In this document: in pieces, positions 28,873 through 36,679 of the stretch
How the letters are laid out: each line of letters begins with the position of its first letter
Numbering within the stretch: the stretch's first letter is position 1
Assembly: GCA_900544335.1 (NCBI GenBank)
Contig: UQUS01000005.1
Location: forward strand, 1 to 64,000
Direction: 5' to 3'
DNA from: an uncultured Sutterella sp.
GTDB lineage: Bacteria > Pseudomonadota > Gammaproteobacteria > Burkholderiales > Burkholderiaceae_F
DNA length: 64,000 nucleotides
The notes under the pieces: generated by a model
What the model saw: only the letters and a program-made list of their open reading frames with translations
Database searches by the model: none
Told to the model about the DNA's origin: nothing
Position numbers and translations under genes: made by a program

Positions 28873-29451
28873 TTAACGCCCCAGTCGCGTGACTTCGGCG
28901 ATTTCTCCGACACAGGCCTCAATGTCGGCTAAGGCTTCATCGAGATCGGCAAACGGAATTTCCGTGTCGATGGAGGCAAGAAGCGAGTGGCTGACCTCGT
29001 CTTCTTTTTCGATATTGGCATAGCGCAAAATCCCGACTAAGGCAGCTTGCACGGCGCGGGTTTTGTTCTCGAGTAACTCGGGCCAGTGACAGCAGGCAAA
29101 AAGAAAGCCGTCGGAAAACGGACGGATGTCGGCGAACATATCGTCACTTTCCTCATCGGTAAAAAGAATCGGATCGATCGGCTTTTCTTTCAGGATGGAG
29201 TCTTGCAATTGTGCGCCGCGACGGAGCACAAGATGACGCAGTTCGTCCGGGCAATGCGCTCGGCTTACTCCGTTGATGTCCGTGACAAAGGCAAGCCATC
29301 TATCGATCCGAGGCGGTTTTTTCATCAGGGCAATGGCCGTCAGATACCCGTCAAGCATATCGGGCTCCATCGGCACGGCCGGTTCCGGCGTGCTCGCTAA
29401 GAGCTCACCGAGCGTTTCGATTTCATCCAAAGAAAGCGGAGCGGTTCTCAT
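28873..29451 (-). CDS. UPF0149 (YecA/YgfB) family protein
   Basis: A 192-residue mostly helical, acidic protein of the UPF0149 family: MEPDMLDGYLTAIALMKKPP, FSDGFLFACCHWPE, and an acidic C-terminal helix. Many YecA members end in an SEC-C zinc motif, but this one does not. Function is not settled. The start overlaps the ptsI stop by four bases, making it the last gene of the PTS operon; I infer co-expression but no known link to phosphotransfer. Confidence 0.75.
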   Translation of the reverse strand: MRTAPLSLDEIETLGELLASTPEPAVPMEPDMLDGYLTAIALMKKPPRIDRWLAFVTDINGVSRAHCPDELRHLVLRRGAQLQDSILKEKPIDPILFTDEESDDMFADIRPFSDGFLFACCHWPELLENKTRAVQAALVGILRYANIEKEDEVSHSLLASIDTEIPFADLDEALADIEACVGEIAEVTRLGR

Positions 29452-31430
29452 TGCGGTGTACTCGGATGCAAGGCCTCGATGGCTTCTTGCATTTGTTTTG
29501 GGTCTTTCATACGGAGAATCTTAGCAACGGCTTTTTCACATTCGGCACAGTTGGTTTGGAGGATTCGTTCCTTTAAGGCCAGAATCTGGCCGCTTTCCAT
29601 CGAGAAGTTTCTCAGTCCGAGACCGAGGAGCAATTCGAGCATTTCCGGTTCGCCGGCAATTTCGCCGCAGATACTCACGGGGACATTGGCCGCCCGAGCT
29701 TCTTGCGTGACATGCTGAATAAGGTAAAGCACGGCAGGGTGCCTTGCTGCGCTCAAGTGGTTAACCGACGGGTCATGGCGACTTCTAGCCAGTGTGTGCT
29801 GAATGAGGTCGTTCGTTCCCAAACTGATAAAGTCCAATTTCGGTAAGAAGGCTTGAACCCAGATGGCGGCAGCCGGCACCTCAATCATGGCGCCCAAGGG
29901 GATGTTTTCCTTGTACTTGACGCCGGCTCTTTGTAAGTCCGCTTCAGCCTTGGCCAAACGACTGTGTGCAAAATCCAGTTCCCACGGGCTCACGACCATC
30001 GGCAACATAATGCGCGCATCCGAGCCGACGGCGGCTCGCAGCATGGCACGTAACTGGGTGTCGAAAATATCCGGATGGGCTTGGAAAAAGCCTAAGCCTC
30101 GTTTTCCGAGGGAAAGCGCCAACTCTTCGGCACTACTTAAGTTTAAGTCTTCGCTCGCCGTCACTTCGAGCACCTTGTCATCGCCCAAATCCATCGTGCG
30201 TAGCGTGACGCGTTTGTTCTTCATGGGGCGAATGACGCGCCGGTACGCTTCGACCTGTTCTTCTTCTGTCGGAAGCATCTTGCGATTCATAAAGAGAAAT
30301 TCGCTGCGAAACAGTCCGATTCCTTCAGCTCCAGCGTAGACCGCATCGTTGGAGTCTTCCGGAAGTGCCACATTCGAGAACAAATGAACGGCAACGCCGT
30401 CAACGGTCTTCGATTCCGTTTGGCGCAACTTTTTAAGGCGAGAGCGCGTTTTTTTCTCATCGCGCAGACGTTTCCCGACCTTTTCAACGGCCTCTTTGTC
30501 GGGAAAGAGCGTCACGATTCCGTGTGTCGCATCGAGCAAAACGGGATTATCGGTCTCGACTTGCTGCATGGCGCCTGTGGCACCGACAATCACCGGAATT
30601 TCCAGGGAGCGGGCCAAAATGGCCGTGTGTGACGTGGCCGAATCGGCCTCGAGAACCAGACCGGAGAACTCCTCGTCGTAGCGACGTTTGAGAACCACGA
30701 TGTCGGCCGGGCTGAGTTTTTCGGCAAAAAGAACAATGCTGTCGGCGCCGATGGAAAGCTCGACGTCGTCACTCAATTGTCGGCGTCCCGTCAGAACGCG
30801 TTGAATCCGATCGAACACATCACTGATATCGTCAATGCGTTCTGCTAGGTACTCGTCGTCAATCTCGCTAAAGGTCTTGCGCAATTCTTCGAGTTTTAAT
30901 TCCAAAGCCCATTCCGCATTGACGAGTCTTTCGCCGATGATGTCTTGCGTGCTGGTAATCAGTGACTCATCGCACAGAATCTGCAGATGCATTTCCAAAA
31001 ATGCCGTGGCCTCAGCCGGAGCGCCTTCCGTCGGGTTTTCAACGAGATTTTCCAACTCTTGCGTGACGGCGGAAAACGCACCGCGAAGACGCAAGGATTC
31101 GGAACGCACCTTCGGTTTGTCAATGGCAAAGTGAGGAATGCTCAAGCTCCCCGAAGAGCATTTTTGAGCTTTCCCGAGCGCAACGCCCGGAAAGACGCGC
31201 AATCCCTTGATGGTTTTAGAAAGCGGCGCGGTTTCGGGGACAGGCTCTGCCGGAGCCGGCGCTTTGTCTGCGGGCTTTGCCGCCGTCTCTTGCTGGGCGT
31301 CTTCGGATTTTGTCGGTTCCGGTTTCGCAGGGGCTACGCTCGGAGCGGGCGTTGTCGGCGCGGTGGGAACGACTTTTTCCGGAACTTGTTCCGTGACAGC
31401 GGATGTCTGTTTGGAGTTGTCATCGGCCAT
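29448..31430 (-). CDS. ptsI: PTS Enzyme I with long Ala/Pro-rich N-terminal extension
   Basis: First phosphotransferase of the PTS: takes phosphate from PEP and passes it to HPr. At 660 residues it exceeds the usual 575 or so because about 72 residues rich in Ala, Pro, Glu and Lys precede the normal start (GLRVFPGVALGKA). The start is solid: AGGAGGAA lies seven bases before ATG 31430 and no in-frame ATG occurs at the normal start. The active His is about residue 268 in SHTAILARSLEIPVIVG. The preceding GG(R/K)T of the usual signature is DSAT here. The PEP-binding Cys is in SICGEIAG. Confidence 0.95.
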   Translation of the reverse strand: MADDNSKQTSAVTEQVPEKVVPTAPTTPAPSVAPAKPEPTKSEDAQQETAAKPADKAPAPAEPVPETAPLSKTIKGLRVFPGVALGKAQKCSSGSLSIPHFAIDKPKVRSESLRLRGAFSAVTQELENLVENPTEGAPAEATAFLEMHLQILCDESLITSTQDIIGERLVNAEWALELKLEELRKTFSEIDDEYLAERIDDISDVFDRIQRVLTGRRQLSDDVELSIGADSIVLFAEKLSPADIVVLKRRYDEEFSGLVLEADSATSHTAILARSLEIPVIVGATGAMQQVETDNPVLLDATHGIVTLFPDKEAVEKVGKRLRDEKKTRSRLKKLRQTESKTVDGVAVHLFSNVALPEDSNDAVYAGAEGIGLFRSEFLFMNRKMLPTEEEQVEAYRRVIRPMKNKRVTLRTMDLGDDKVLEVTASEDLNLSSAEELALSLGKRGLGFFQAHPDIFDTQLRAMLRAAVGSDARIMLPMVVSPWELDFAHSRLAKAEADLQRAGVKYKENIPLGAMIEVPAAAIWVQAFLPKLDFISLGTNDLIQHTLARSRHDPSVNHLSAARHPAVLYLIQHVTQEARAANVPVSICGEIAGEPEMLELLLGLGLRNFSMESGQILALKERILQTNCAECEKAVAKILRMKDPKQMQEAIEALHPSTPQ

Positions 31431-31433
31431 AGA

Positions 31434-31703
31434 CTATTCCTCCTCTCCGAAACGCGATTCAAACAAAGCCGTGATGGCATCGCAGGCGGCGATTTCATTG
31501 ATTCCTTCGAACTCAAGTCGAAGCACGTCGTTGTGCTTGGCTCCGAGGGTCATGACGGCAAGAATGGATTTGGCGTCGGCACATTTCGTGCCTTTTTTGA
31601 TGCGGATGGCGCACTCAAAAAGATTGGCCGTTTTTGTTAAAAGTGCGGCCGGGCGGGCGTGAATGCCGAGTTGATTCTGTACGGTAACGGTTTTAACAAG
31701 CAT
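31434..31703 (-). CDS. ptsH: PTS phosphocarrier protein HPr
   Basis: 89-residue carrier between EI and EIIA. The phosphorylated His 15 is in LGIHARPA and Ser 46 in the motif DAKSILAVMTLGA, the site used by HPr kinase in organisms that have it. The C-terminal GEEE codons supply the ribosome site for ptsI, three bases downstream. A 139-bp gap with a small hairpin (31760-31774) separates it from the EIIA gene. Confidence 0.95.
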   Translation of the reverse strand: MLVKTVTVQNQLGIHARPAALLTKTANLFECAIRIKKGTKCADAKSILAVMTLGAKHNDVLRLEFEGINEIAACDAITALFESRFGEEE

Positions 31704-31842
31704 CTTTTAAGCGCCGCAAAGCGTTTTCGTTTAAGCATACCGCAATACTAGTGCTTCCTGCTTGTTTGGCAAGCGGGTTGAAAGAAAAAAACCAGGACGA
31801 AAAAGGAAAGAAACCGGTTGGCGCAATGTCGAATCGGATGAC

Positions 31843-32247
31843 TTAGCCGGCTCTGCGGACGGTGATACCGAACGAGCCCGCTTCTTTAACCAGGGCGCAG
31901 AGCTGATCGAACGCTTTGTGTCGGTGGCATACAGCCGTTAAAACCATCGGCAAATTCACTCCGGTGATAAGGACGGTATCGGCATGACGCAGGAGCTTTT
32001 CGGCGATATTGGCCGGCGAAGCTCCGATGACATCGGTCAGAATCAGGGTGGTGTTTCTTTCCGGGCGGTCGGAGGCCAACTTTGCGCTAACCGAATCGGC
32101 AACGGCAGCCGGGTCTGCATCGGCGGATACATCCACCGCAATGAGACTATCGAGGCTGTGCGGATCGTAGCCGTACACATGAGACGCGCACTCCTTGAAA
32201 GCGGAGGCAAGAGGCGCATGCGCAATAATCAGGATAGAAGTAGACAC
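31843..32247 (-). CDS. PTS EIIA component, mannose family
   Basis: 134-residue EIIA-Man type domain with the phospho-His 10 in SILIIAHAPLASAF and the loop TDVIGASPANIA; ITGVNLPMV follows. No EIIB, EIIC or EIID is nearby. This fits the carbohydrate-permease-free PTS of betaproteobacteria, where phosphorylation state is thought to control other processes rather than sugar uptake. It is first in the minus-strand run and diverges from the DUF1840 gene. Confidence 0.88.
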   Translation of the reverse strand: MSTSILIIAHAPLASAFKECASHVYGYDPHSLDSLIAVDVSADADPAAVADSVSAKLASDRPERNTTLILTDVIGASPANIAEKLLRHADTVLITGVNLPMVLTAVCHRHKAFDQLCALVKEAGSFGITVRRAG

Positions 32248-32441
32248 AAGGGGCCCTTAGGTAACGCTGAGAAGCCAATTGTATCGGCGCCCATAAATAG
32301 GCCAAAGAGGCTCAAGATAGACTAAAATGCAGCAACAGATAGAAATAAGCGACAACGTGCTTTCTTTTAGCAACATCTGAGCTTATTTACAAAACCTGCG
32401 AAAAGCGTAATTTTTCAAACTGACGTTGTAAGGTTGCCACA

Positions 32442-32810
32442 ATGGCGTTATTAGAGTTTCGATCGAAAGCCGCGGGCGGATTTTTCCTGCTCCCGGCAAC
32501 GTTTCAGGAAATTTGCAAAGTTCTCGGGCGTTCTTTTTCCCAGAGCGGAAGCTGGACGGTCGATGAGTTACCGCAGATTCTCGAGACATTGGAGCAAGAA
32601 GTCGCACGAGAAAAAAAGATGCTCGCGACTGAGGAGGCTACGCTTCGAGAAAAAGAAGCGTGCGGACGAGGCTATCCGACAGAGGATGAAGAGCAAAGGC
32701 GCCGGCAACGCGAGGACTTCGTGAGTTTCGGAATGCGGACCGTGCCGCTGCGCGAGATGCTACGGGCAGCGATTGCCAAGCGTGTTCCCGTGATGTGGGG
32801 CATCCCGTAG
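32442..32810 (+). CDS. DUF1840 family protein
   Basis: A 122-residue protein with the features I recall for DUF1840: LLEFRSKAAGGFFLLPATFQEICKVLGR, followed by WTVDELPQILETLEQEV and a charged coil, ending PLREMLRAAIAKRVPVMWG. No known function; found mainly in Burkholderiales. It stands alone between the divergent EIIA gene (194-bp gap) and the convergent trkH gene. The C-terminal segment resembles a regulatory or membrane-complex-associated helix, but that is speculation. Confidence 0.75.
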   Translation: MALLEFRSKAAGGFFLLPATFQEICKVLGRSFSQSGSWTVDELPQILETLEQEVAREKKMLATEEATLREKEACGRGYPTEDEEQRRRQREDFVSFGMRTVPLREMLRAAIAKRVPVMWGIP

Positions 32811-32817
32811 CGACGGA

Positions 32818-34362
32818 TTAAACGCGCCAGAAGTCCCGGGTAAATAAAACGAAGACCGTGACGATTTCCAGTCGACCGATCAGCATACAAAAGGTGCAAA
32901 GCCAGAGTTGAAAAGCCGAGAGCGTCCCGTAGTTGACGGACGGACCGACTTTTTCCAGTCCCGGACCCGTATTCGTTAGGCAAGCAAAGACCGCTGAAAA
33001 GGCCGAGGCCACATCCAGTCCCGAGGCCACCAACAGCACGCTTGCCGTCAGCAGGGCGGCTACCCATAAAACAATAAAGTTTAAAACCATAAAAACAATC
33101 GGGTCGGGAATCGTGACGCGATTGATGCGTAGTGGAATCACGGCTTTCGGGTGAAGGGTTTGTAAAAACCCTCGGGAAAGTTGTTTGGTAAGAATCAGTG
33201 CACGAAGCATCTTAATGCCGCCGCCGACGCTTCCCGAACACGTGGAAAAGGCCGCTAAGCACAGCATGATGACGCTGGCCGTCACGGGCCAGTGGCTGTA
33301 GTCGGTACTGGCAAATCCGGTGGTCGAGGCGATGCTTACGACGTTAAAGAGCGCATAAAGGAACGTTTCGCTTGTCGAGTCGTACATAGCGTTCAGCATC
33401 AAAACGGCAAAGACGACAAGCACACCTGAGGCGAGTACAAAAAGCCAGGCACGGGCTTCCGGATCTTGCAAGTAAAGGAGAGGAGATCGTTTTTTCCAAA
33501 CCAGAAAATGCAGCGAAAAGCTCATGCCGCTAATGAGCATAAAGAGAATGCAAACTAGGTTAATCGTGTTGTCGGACCAGAAGGCAAAGCTGGCATCGTG
33601 CGAAGAAAAGCCGCCGAGACTGACGGTGGAAAAGGCGTGCACCAGCGCGTCGAACCCGGACATGCCAGCTAACTTGTAGCCGACAAAGCACGCAAGGCTC
33701 AGCCCCATATAAATCCACCAGAGCCCCTTGGCCGTGCTCGCAATGCGCGGGGTCAGTTTCGTGGCTTCAATAGTCGAGCCGATTTCGGCATTGGTTACGG
33801 ACGACTTGTTCGTTCCGATTCCGAAAAGCGGGGAAATAGAAGGGGCAGCCTGACATAGGTTCACGAAGCGAAAGAGTTGAGAGCCGCCGACTCCCATAAG
33901 AGGTAGCAGAGCAATCGCTAAAACGAGGATTCCCATACCGCCGAGCCAACTTAAAAGACACCGCCAAAAATTAATCGACTCCGGGAGGTTTTCGACGGAA
34001 AAGGCCGTCGCGCAGGTCGTCGTAATGCCGCTCATGGCCTCAAAGTAGGCTTGCGAAAACGAAACGTTCGGCAAAGTCATGATTGGGAGAGCGGCGAAAA
34101 CCGGCAAAACGGACCAAAGAAGCGTGGCAAGCAAAAAACCGTCGCGCGGCAGTAGGTCGCGTTTGTCGTGTCGCGTTACGGCAATCAGGGCCAGTGCGCC
34201 GCAGGCCGTTAGGGCGGCGCCGAAGAAAAAGCCGTACGCAGCTCCGTCCTCAAAAAAGGCCGAAACGGCAAGTCCGAGCAAGTGAATGCCGGAAAAAATC
34301 AACAAAACGGTTCCGATGATATTGAGAACCGGGAACAGTAAATAACGTAGTCTTGCGAGCAT
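32818..34362 (-). CDS. trkH: Trk potassium uptake protein, membrane subunit TrkH
   Basis: Potassium-translocating subunit, 514 residues, with about ten or more hydrophobic segments in four pore repeats. Filter-type segments include SGITTTCATAFSV, FSTVSLGGFS, STTGFASTD and LTNTGPGLEKVG, each with the Gly-containing turn of the selectivity filter. It starts eight bases after trkA, its regulatory partner. Confidence 0.93.
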   Translation of the reverse strand: MLARLRYLLFPVLNIIGTVLLIFSGIHLLGLAVSAFFEDGAAYGFFFGAALTACGALALIAVTRHDKRDLLPRDGFLLATLLWSVLPVFAALPIMTLPNVSFSQAYFEAMSGITTTCATAFSVENLPESINFWRCLLSWLGGMGILVLAIALLPLMGVGGSQLFRFVNLCQAAPSISPLFGIGTNKSSVTNAEIGSTIEATKLTPRIASTAKGLWWIYMGLSLACFVGYKLAGMSGFDALVHAFSTVSLGGFSSHDASFAFWSDNTINLVCILFMLISGMSFSLHFLVWKKRSPLLYLQDPEARAWLFVLASGVLVVFAVLMLNAMYDSTSETFLYALFNVVSIASTTGFASTDYSHWPVTASVIMLCLAAFSTCSGSVGGGIKMLRALILTKQLSRGFLQTLHPKAVIPLRINRVTIPDPIVFMVLNFIVLWVAALLTASVLLVASGLDVASAFSAVFACLTNTGPGLEKVGPSVNYGTLSAFQLWLCTFCMLIGRLEIVTVFVLFTRDFWRV

Positions 34363-34370
34363 CGGCGCAA

Positions 34371-35747
34371 TCAGAAGAATCCGACATCAACGGCAAACAG
34401 GGCTTCGATCTTAGACATCAAGTGTTTGTCGGCGGAAAAAACAATCACGCGATCTTCGGGCTCGATGACAAGATCGGGTGAAGCGGCCAAAAAGTCCGTA
34501 CCGCGCACAAGGGCGCAGACACTCGAGCCCTTGGGAAGTGTAATCGAGCTGATGGGTTGTCCGATAACCCGAGAGGATCCGGGTGTGCCGTGGGCAATAA
34601 TTTCAAGCACTTCGGAGGCGGCATCGTGTACGCCGTGCACGGCCACGACATCGCCGCGACGCACGTACTGCATCAGCTCGCTTAACGTGACGCGAGTTTT
34701 GGAGATGATGATGTCAATACTCGTATCTCGAACCAAATCGGCAAAGGTCTGATTGTCCACGAGTGCAATCGAGCGTTTTGCTCCGAGGCGTTTTGCCAAA
34801 AGCGCGCTCATGATATTGCCGTCATCGTGTTTACTTAAGCTGATAAATAGGTCGCAGGTGTCGATATCGACATTCGTAAGATCTTCTTGTTGTAGGTACG
34901 AGCCCTTGACCAAAAGAATTTGCTCGGGAAGTTGCTCGGCAATATCCCGGGCCTTCTGTTCGTCTTGCTCGAGGATCTTAATGTTGTAGGCGTTGCGATT
35001 TTTAAGCCCGGCGACAATCCGAAGCGCCATGTCGGCATCCCCGGCGATGACAAGGTTTTTATTGCGGTTTTCTTTCGGGTGTATGTAGGAAATCAGCGAA
35101 TCGGCCGCTTCGTGGTTCACGAGAACTAAAACGTCGTCGCCGGCGGCAAGCGTCGCATCGGGGGCAAGGACCTTGTTTTCGTGAAATGCCGCCACAAAGG
35201 CCGCCTTATGCTCGTCTAAAACAGGGCGCAACTGCTCGCCCGTCTGACCGATACACGGGCTTTCCTGCCCGACATCGATGGTCATGAGGTACAACGTGCC
35301 CTGTGCCAAATCAATCACTTGCAGGGCCTGCGGGAATTCGATTAAGCGAAGCAGGGCATCGGTTAGGGCTTTCTCGGGCCAGATGGTGCTTGTGATGTGA
35401 AAGCCGGCGTCTCCGAGCAGGTCCGGGTAGTTACTTAACTCATTGCGACGGACTCGGGCAATGCGTGTCGGAACGTTAAACAGTTCACTTGCAAGCAGAC
35501 AAGCCACGAGGTTGGTTTCATCGCTCGCGGTGACGGCAATGACGATGTCGGCATCTTCAATGCCGGCTTCTCGCAAAACCGCCGGGCTTGCCGCATCACC
35601 GACAATCCCGCGCAAATCGAAATGGCGTTGTAGTTGTAGGACCCGGCTCTGTTCGATATCGACGACCGTAATGTCGTTGGATTCACCGACCAACGCTTGT
35701 GCGACGGCGTCTCCCGTGTGTCCGGCTCCGAGAATCAGTACGCGCAT
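34371..35747 (-). CDS. trkA: Trk potassium uptake regulator TrkA
   Basis: Peripheral NAD(H)-binding subunit that gates TrkH. The 458-residue protein has two RCK units: an N-terminal Rossmann fold (MRVLILGAGHTGDAVAQAL), an RCK-C domain, then the second Rossmann (NLVIAGDADMALRIV, with a less canonical glycine motif) and a final RCK-C. It follows the response-regulator gene by 12 bases and is probably co-transcribed with it. Confidence 0.95.
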   Translation of the reverse strand: MRVLILGAGHTGDAVAQALVGESNDITVVDIEQSRVLQLQRHFDLRGIVGDAASPAVLREAGIEDADIVIAVTASDETNLVACLLASELFNVPTRIARVRRNELSNYPDLLGDAGFHITSTIWPEKALTDALLRLIEFPQALQVIDLAQGTLYLMTIDVGQESPCIGQTGEQLRPVLDEHKAAFVAAFHENKVLAPDATLAAGDDVLVLVNHEAADSLISYIHPKENRNKNLVIAGDADMALRIVAGLKNRNAYNIKILEQDEQKARDIAEQLPEQILLVKGSYLQQEDLTNVDIDTCDLFISLSKHDDGNIMSALLAKRLGAKRSIALVDNQTFADLVRDTSIDIIISKTRVTLSELMQYVRRGDVVAVHGVHDAASEVLEIIAHGTPGSSRVIGQPISSITLPKGSSVCALVRGTDFLAASPDLVIEPEDRVIVFSADKHLMSKIEALFAVDVGFF

Positions 35748-35759
35748 GGCTCGGAAAAA

Positions 35760-36455
35760 CTACTTGTCGTGTGTTGCTTTGGCTGCGTTCGAGGGACGGG
35801 GAATATCCATGTGAAGCGCCTTGAGTTTGCGGTACAGGTGCGTTCGCTCGAGACCGGCATGGCGTGCCACACGTGTAATTTGATAATCCTCGTACTCGAT
35901 GAGTTTCTTGAAATAGGCGCGCTCCGTGGCTTCGCGCACTTCCCGCAGCGAGGCATTGAAATCAATCACGATATCGGTGCCCGGAATATTAAATTTCGGA
36001 AGTTCGACGGGAACTTTGGGTTTGGGTGCTGCAGAGACAATCGGCGGTAAATCATTGTCTACACGGTACTTGGCAAAAGCCGTGATGCGGTTTTTCACCT
36101 CAATGCCGTGACGCACGGCCTGCAGGAGTTTTTGCATCGAAATCGGTTTTTCCAAGAAAGACAAGGAACCGAATTTGGTCGCCTCGACGGCGGTTTCAAT
36201 CGTGGCATGACCGCTCATCATGATGACCTGACTTTCAAAGTCTTTGTCGGCTTTCCATTCTTTGAGAAGGGAAACACCATCCATGTCAGGCATCCAAATG
36301 TCCAAAAGAATCAAATCGAACTTCGTTTGCGCTACTTTTTGACGAGCGACCTCGGCATTTTCCGCTTCTTCGACGGTGTAGCCCTCATCCGAGAGAATCT
36401 CCGAGAGAAGATCGCGAATGCCTATTTCATCATCAACAATCAGAATGCTTGCCAT
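35760..36455 (-). CDS. NtrX-like response regulator lacking the AAA+ domain
   Basis: A 231-residue regulator: receiver domain with phospho-Asp about 52 in LILLDIWMPDMDG, MMSGHAT, and LEKPIS; then a linker; then a Fis-type helix-turn-helix (YQITRVARHAGLERTHLYRKLKAL). The sigma-54 AAA+ domain of true NtrX (about 240 residues) is absent, so it should not activate sigma-54 promoters directly. ATG 36455 gives the expected N-terminus MASILIVDDE; an upstream start at 36506 is less likely. Partner of the kinase just upstream, although 224 bp and a promoter lie between. Confidence 0.85.
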   Translation of the reverse strand: MASILIVDDEIGIRDLLSEILSDEGYTVEEAENAEVARQKVAQTKFDLILLDIWMPDMDGVSLLKEWKADKDFESQVIMMSGHATIETAVEATKFGSLSFLEKPISMQKLLQAVRHGIEVKNRITAFAKYRVDNDLPPIVSAAPKPKVPVELPKFNIPGTDIVIDFNASLREVREATERAYFKKLIEYEDYQITRVARHAGLERTHLYRKLKALHMDIPRPSNAAKATHDK

Positions 36456-36575
36456 AGCGCAATACTCGTTGCGAAAAAATACGATTGAAAAAAGCGGCGA
36501 AAACAAACGACACTAAAAGAAACAAGTGCCGCCTACGCCCTTGTTTTCCTTTTTTTATTGCGTTAACCGTTGCAA

Positions 36576-36604
36576 ATAATATCCGCATTTGAAAAATCAG
36601 GCAA
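36576..36604 (-). promoter_or_regulatory. Internal promoter before the NtrX-like regulator
   Basis: On the minus strand TTGCCT (36599-36604) and TATTAT (36576-36581) are exactly 17 nt apart. This would transcribe the response regulator, trkA and trkH independently of the kinase upstream. The remaining 224-bp gap (36456-36679) contains A-rich tracts but no gene. Confidence 0.6.
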
Positions 36605-36679
36605 TACACAAAAGCGCGGGGGGCGATTCTTTTTAGGCCTCTTCGGGTTTTTCCCTTAAGGACAAGCCGGCCGGAGAGG

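Noticed and set aside
29448..31430. ptsI N-terminal extension as a wrong start call
   Set aside because: AGGAGGAA is placed correctly at ATG 31430 and there is no alternative ATG at the normal start.
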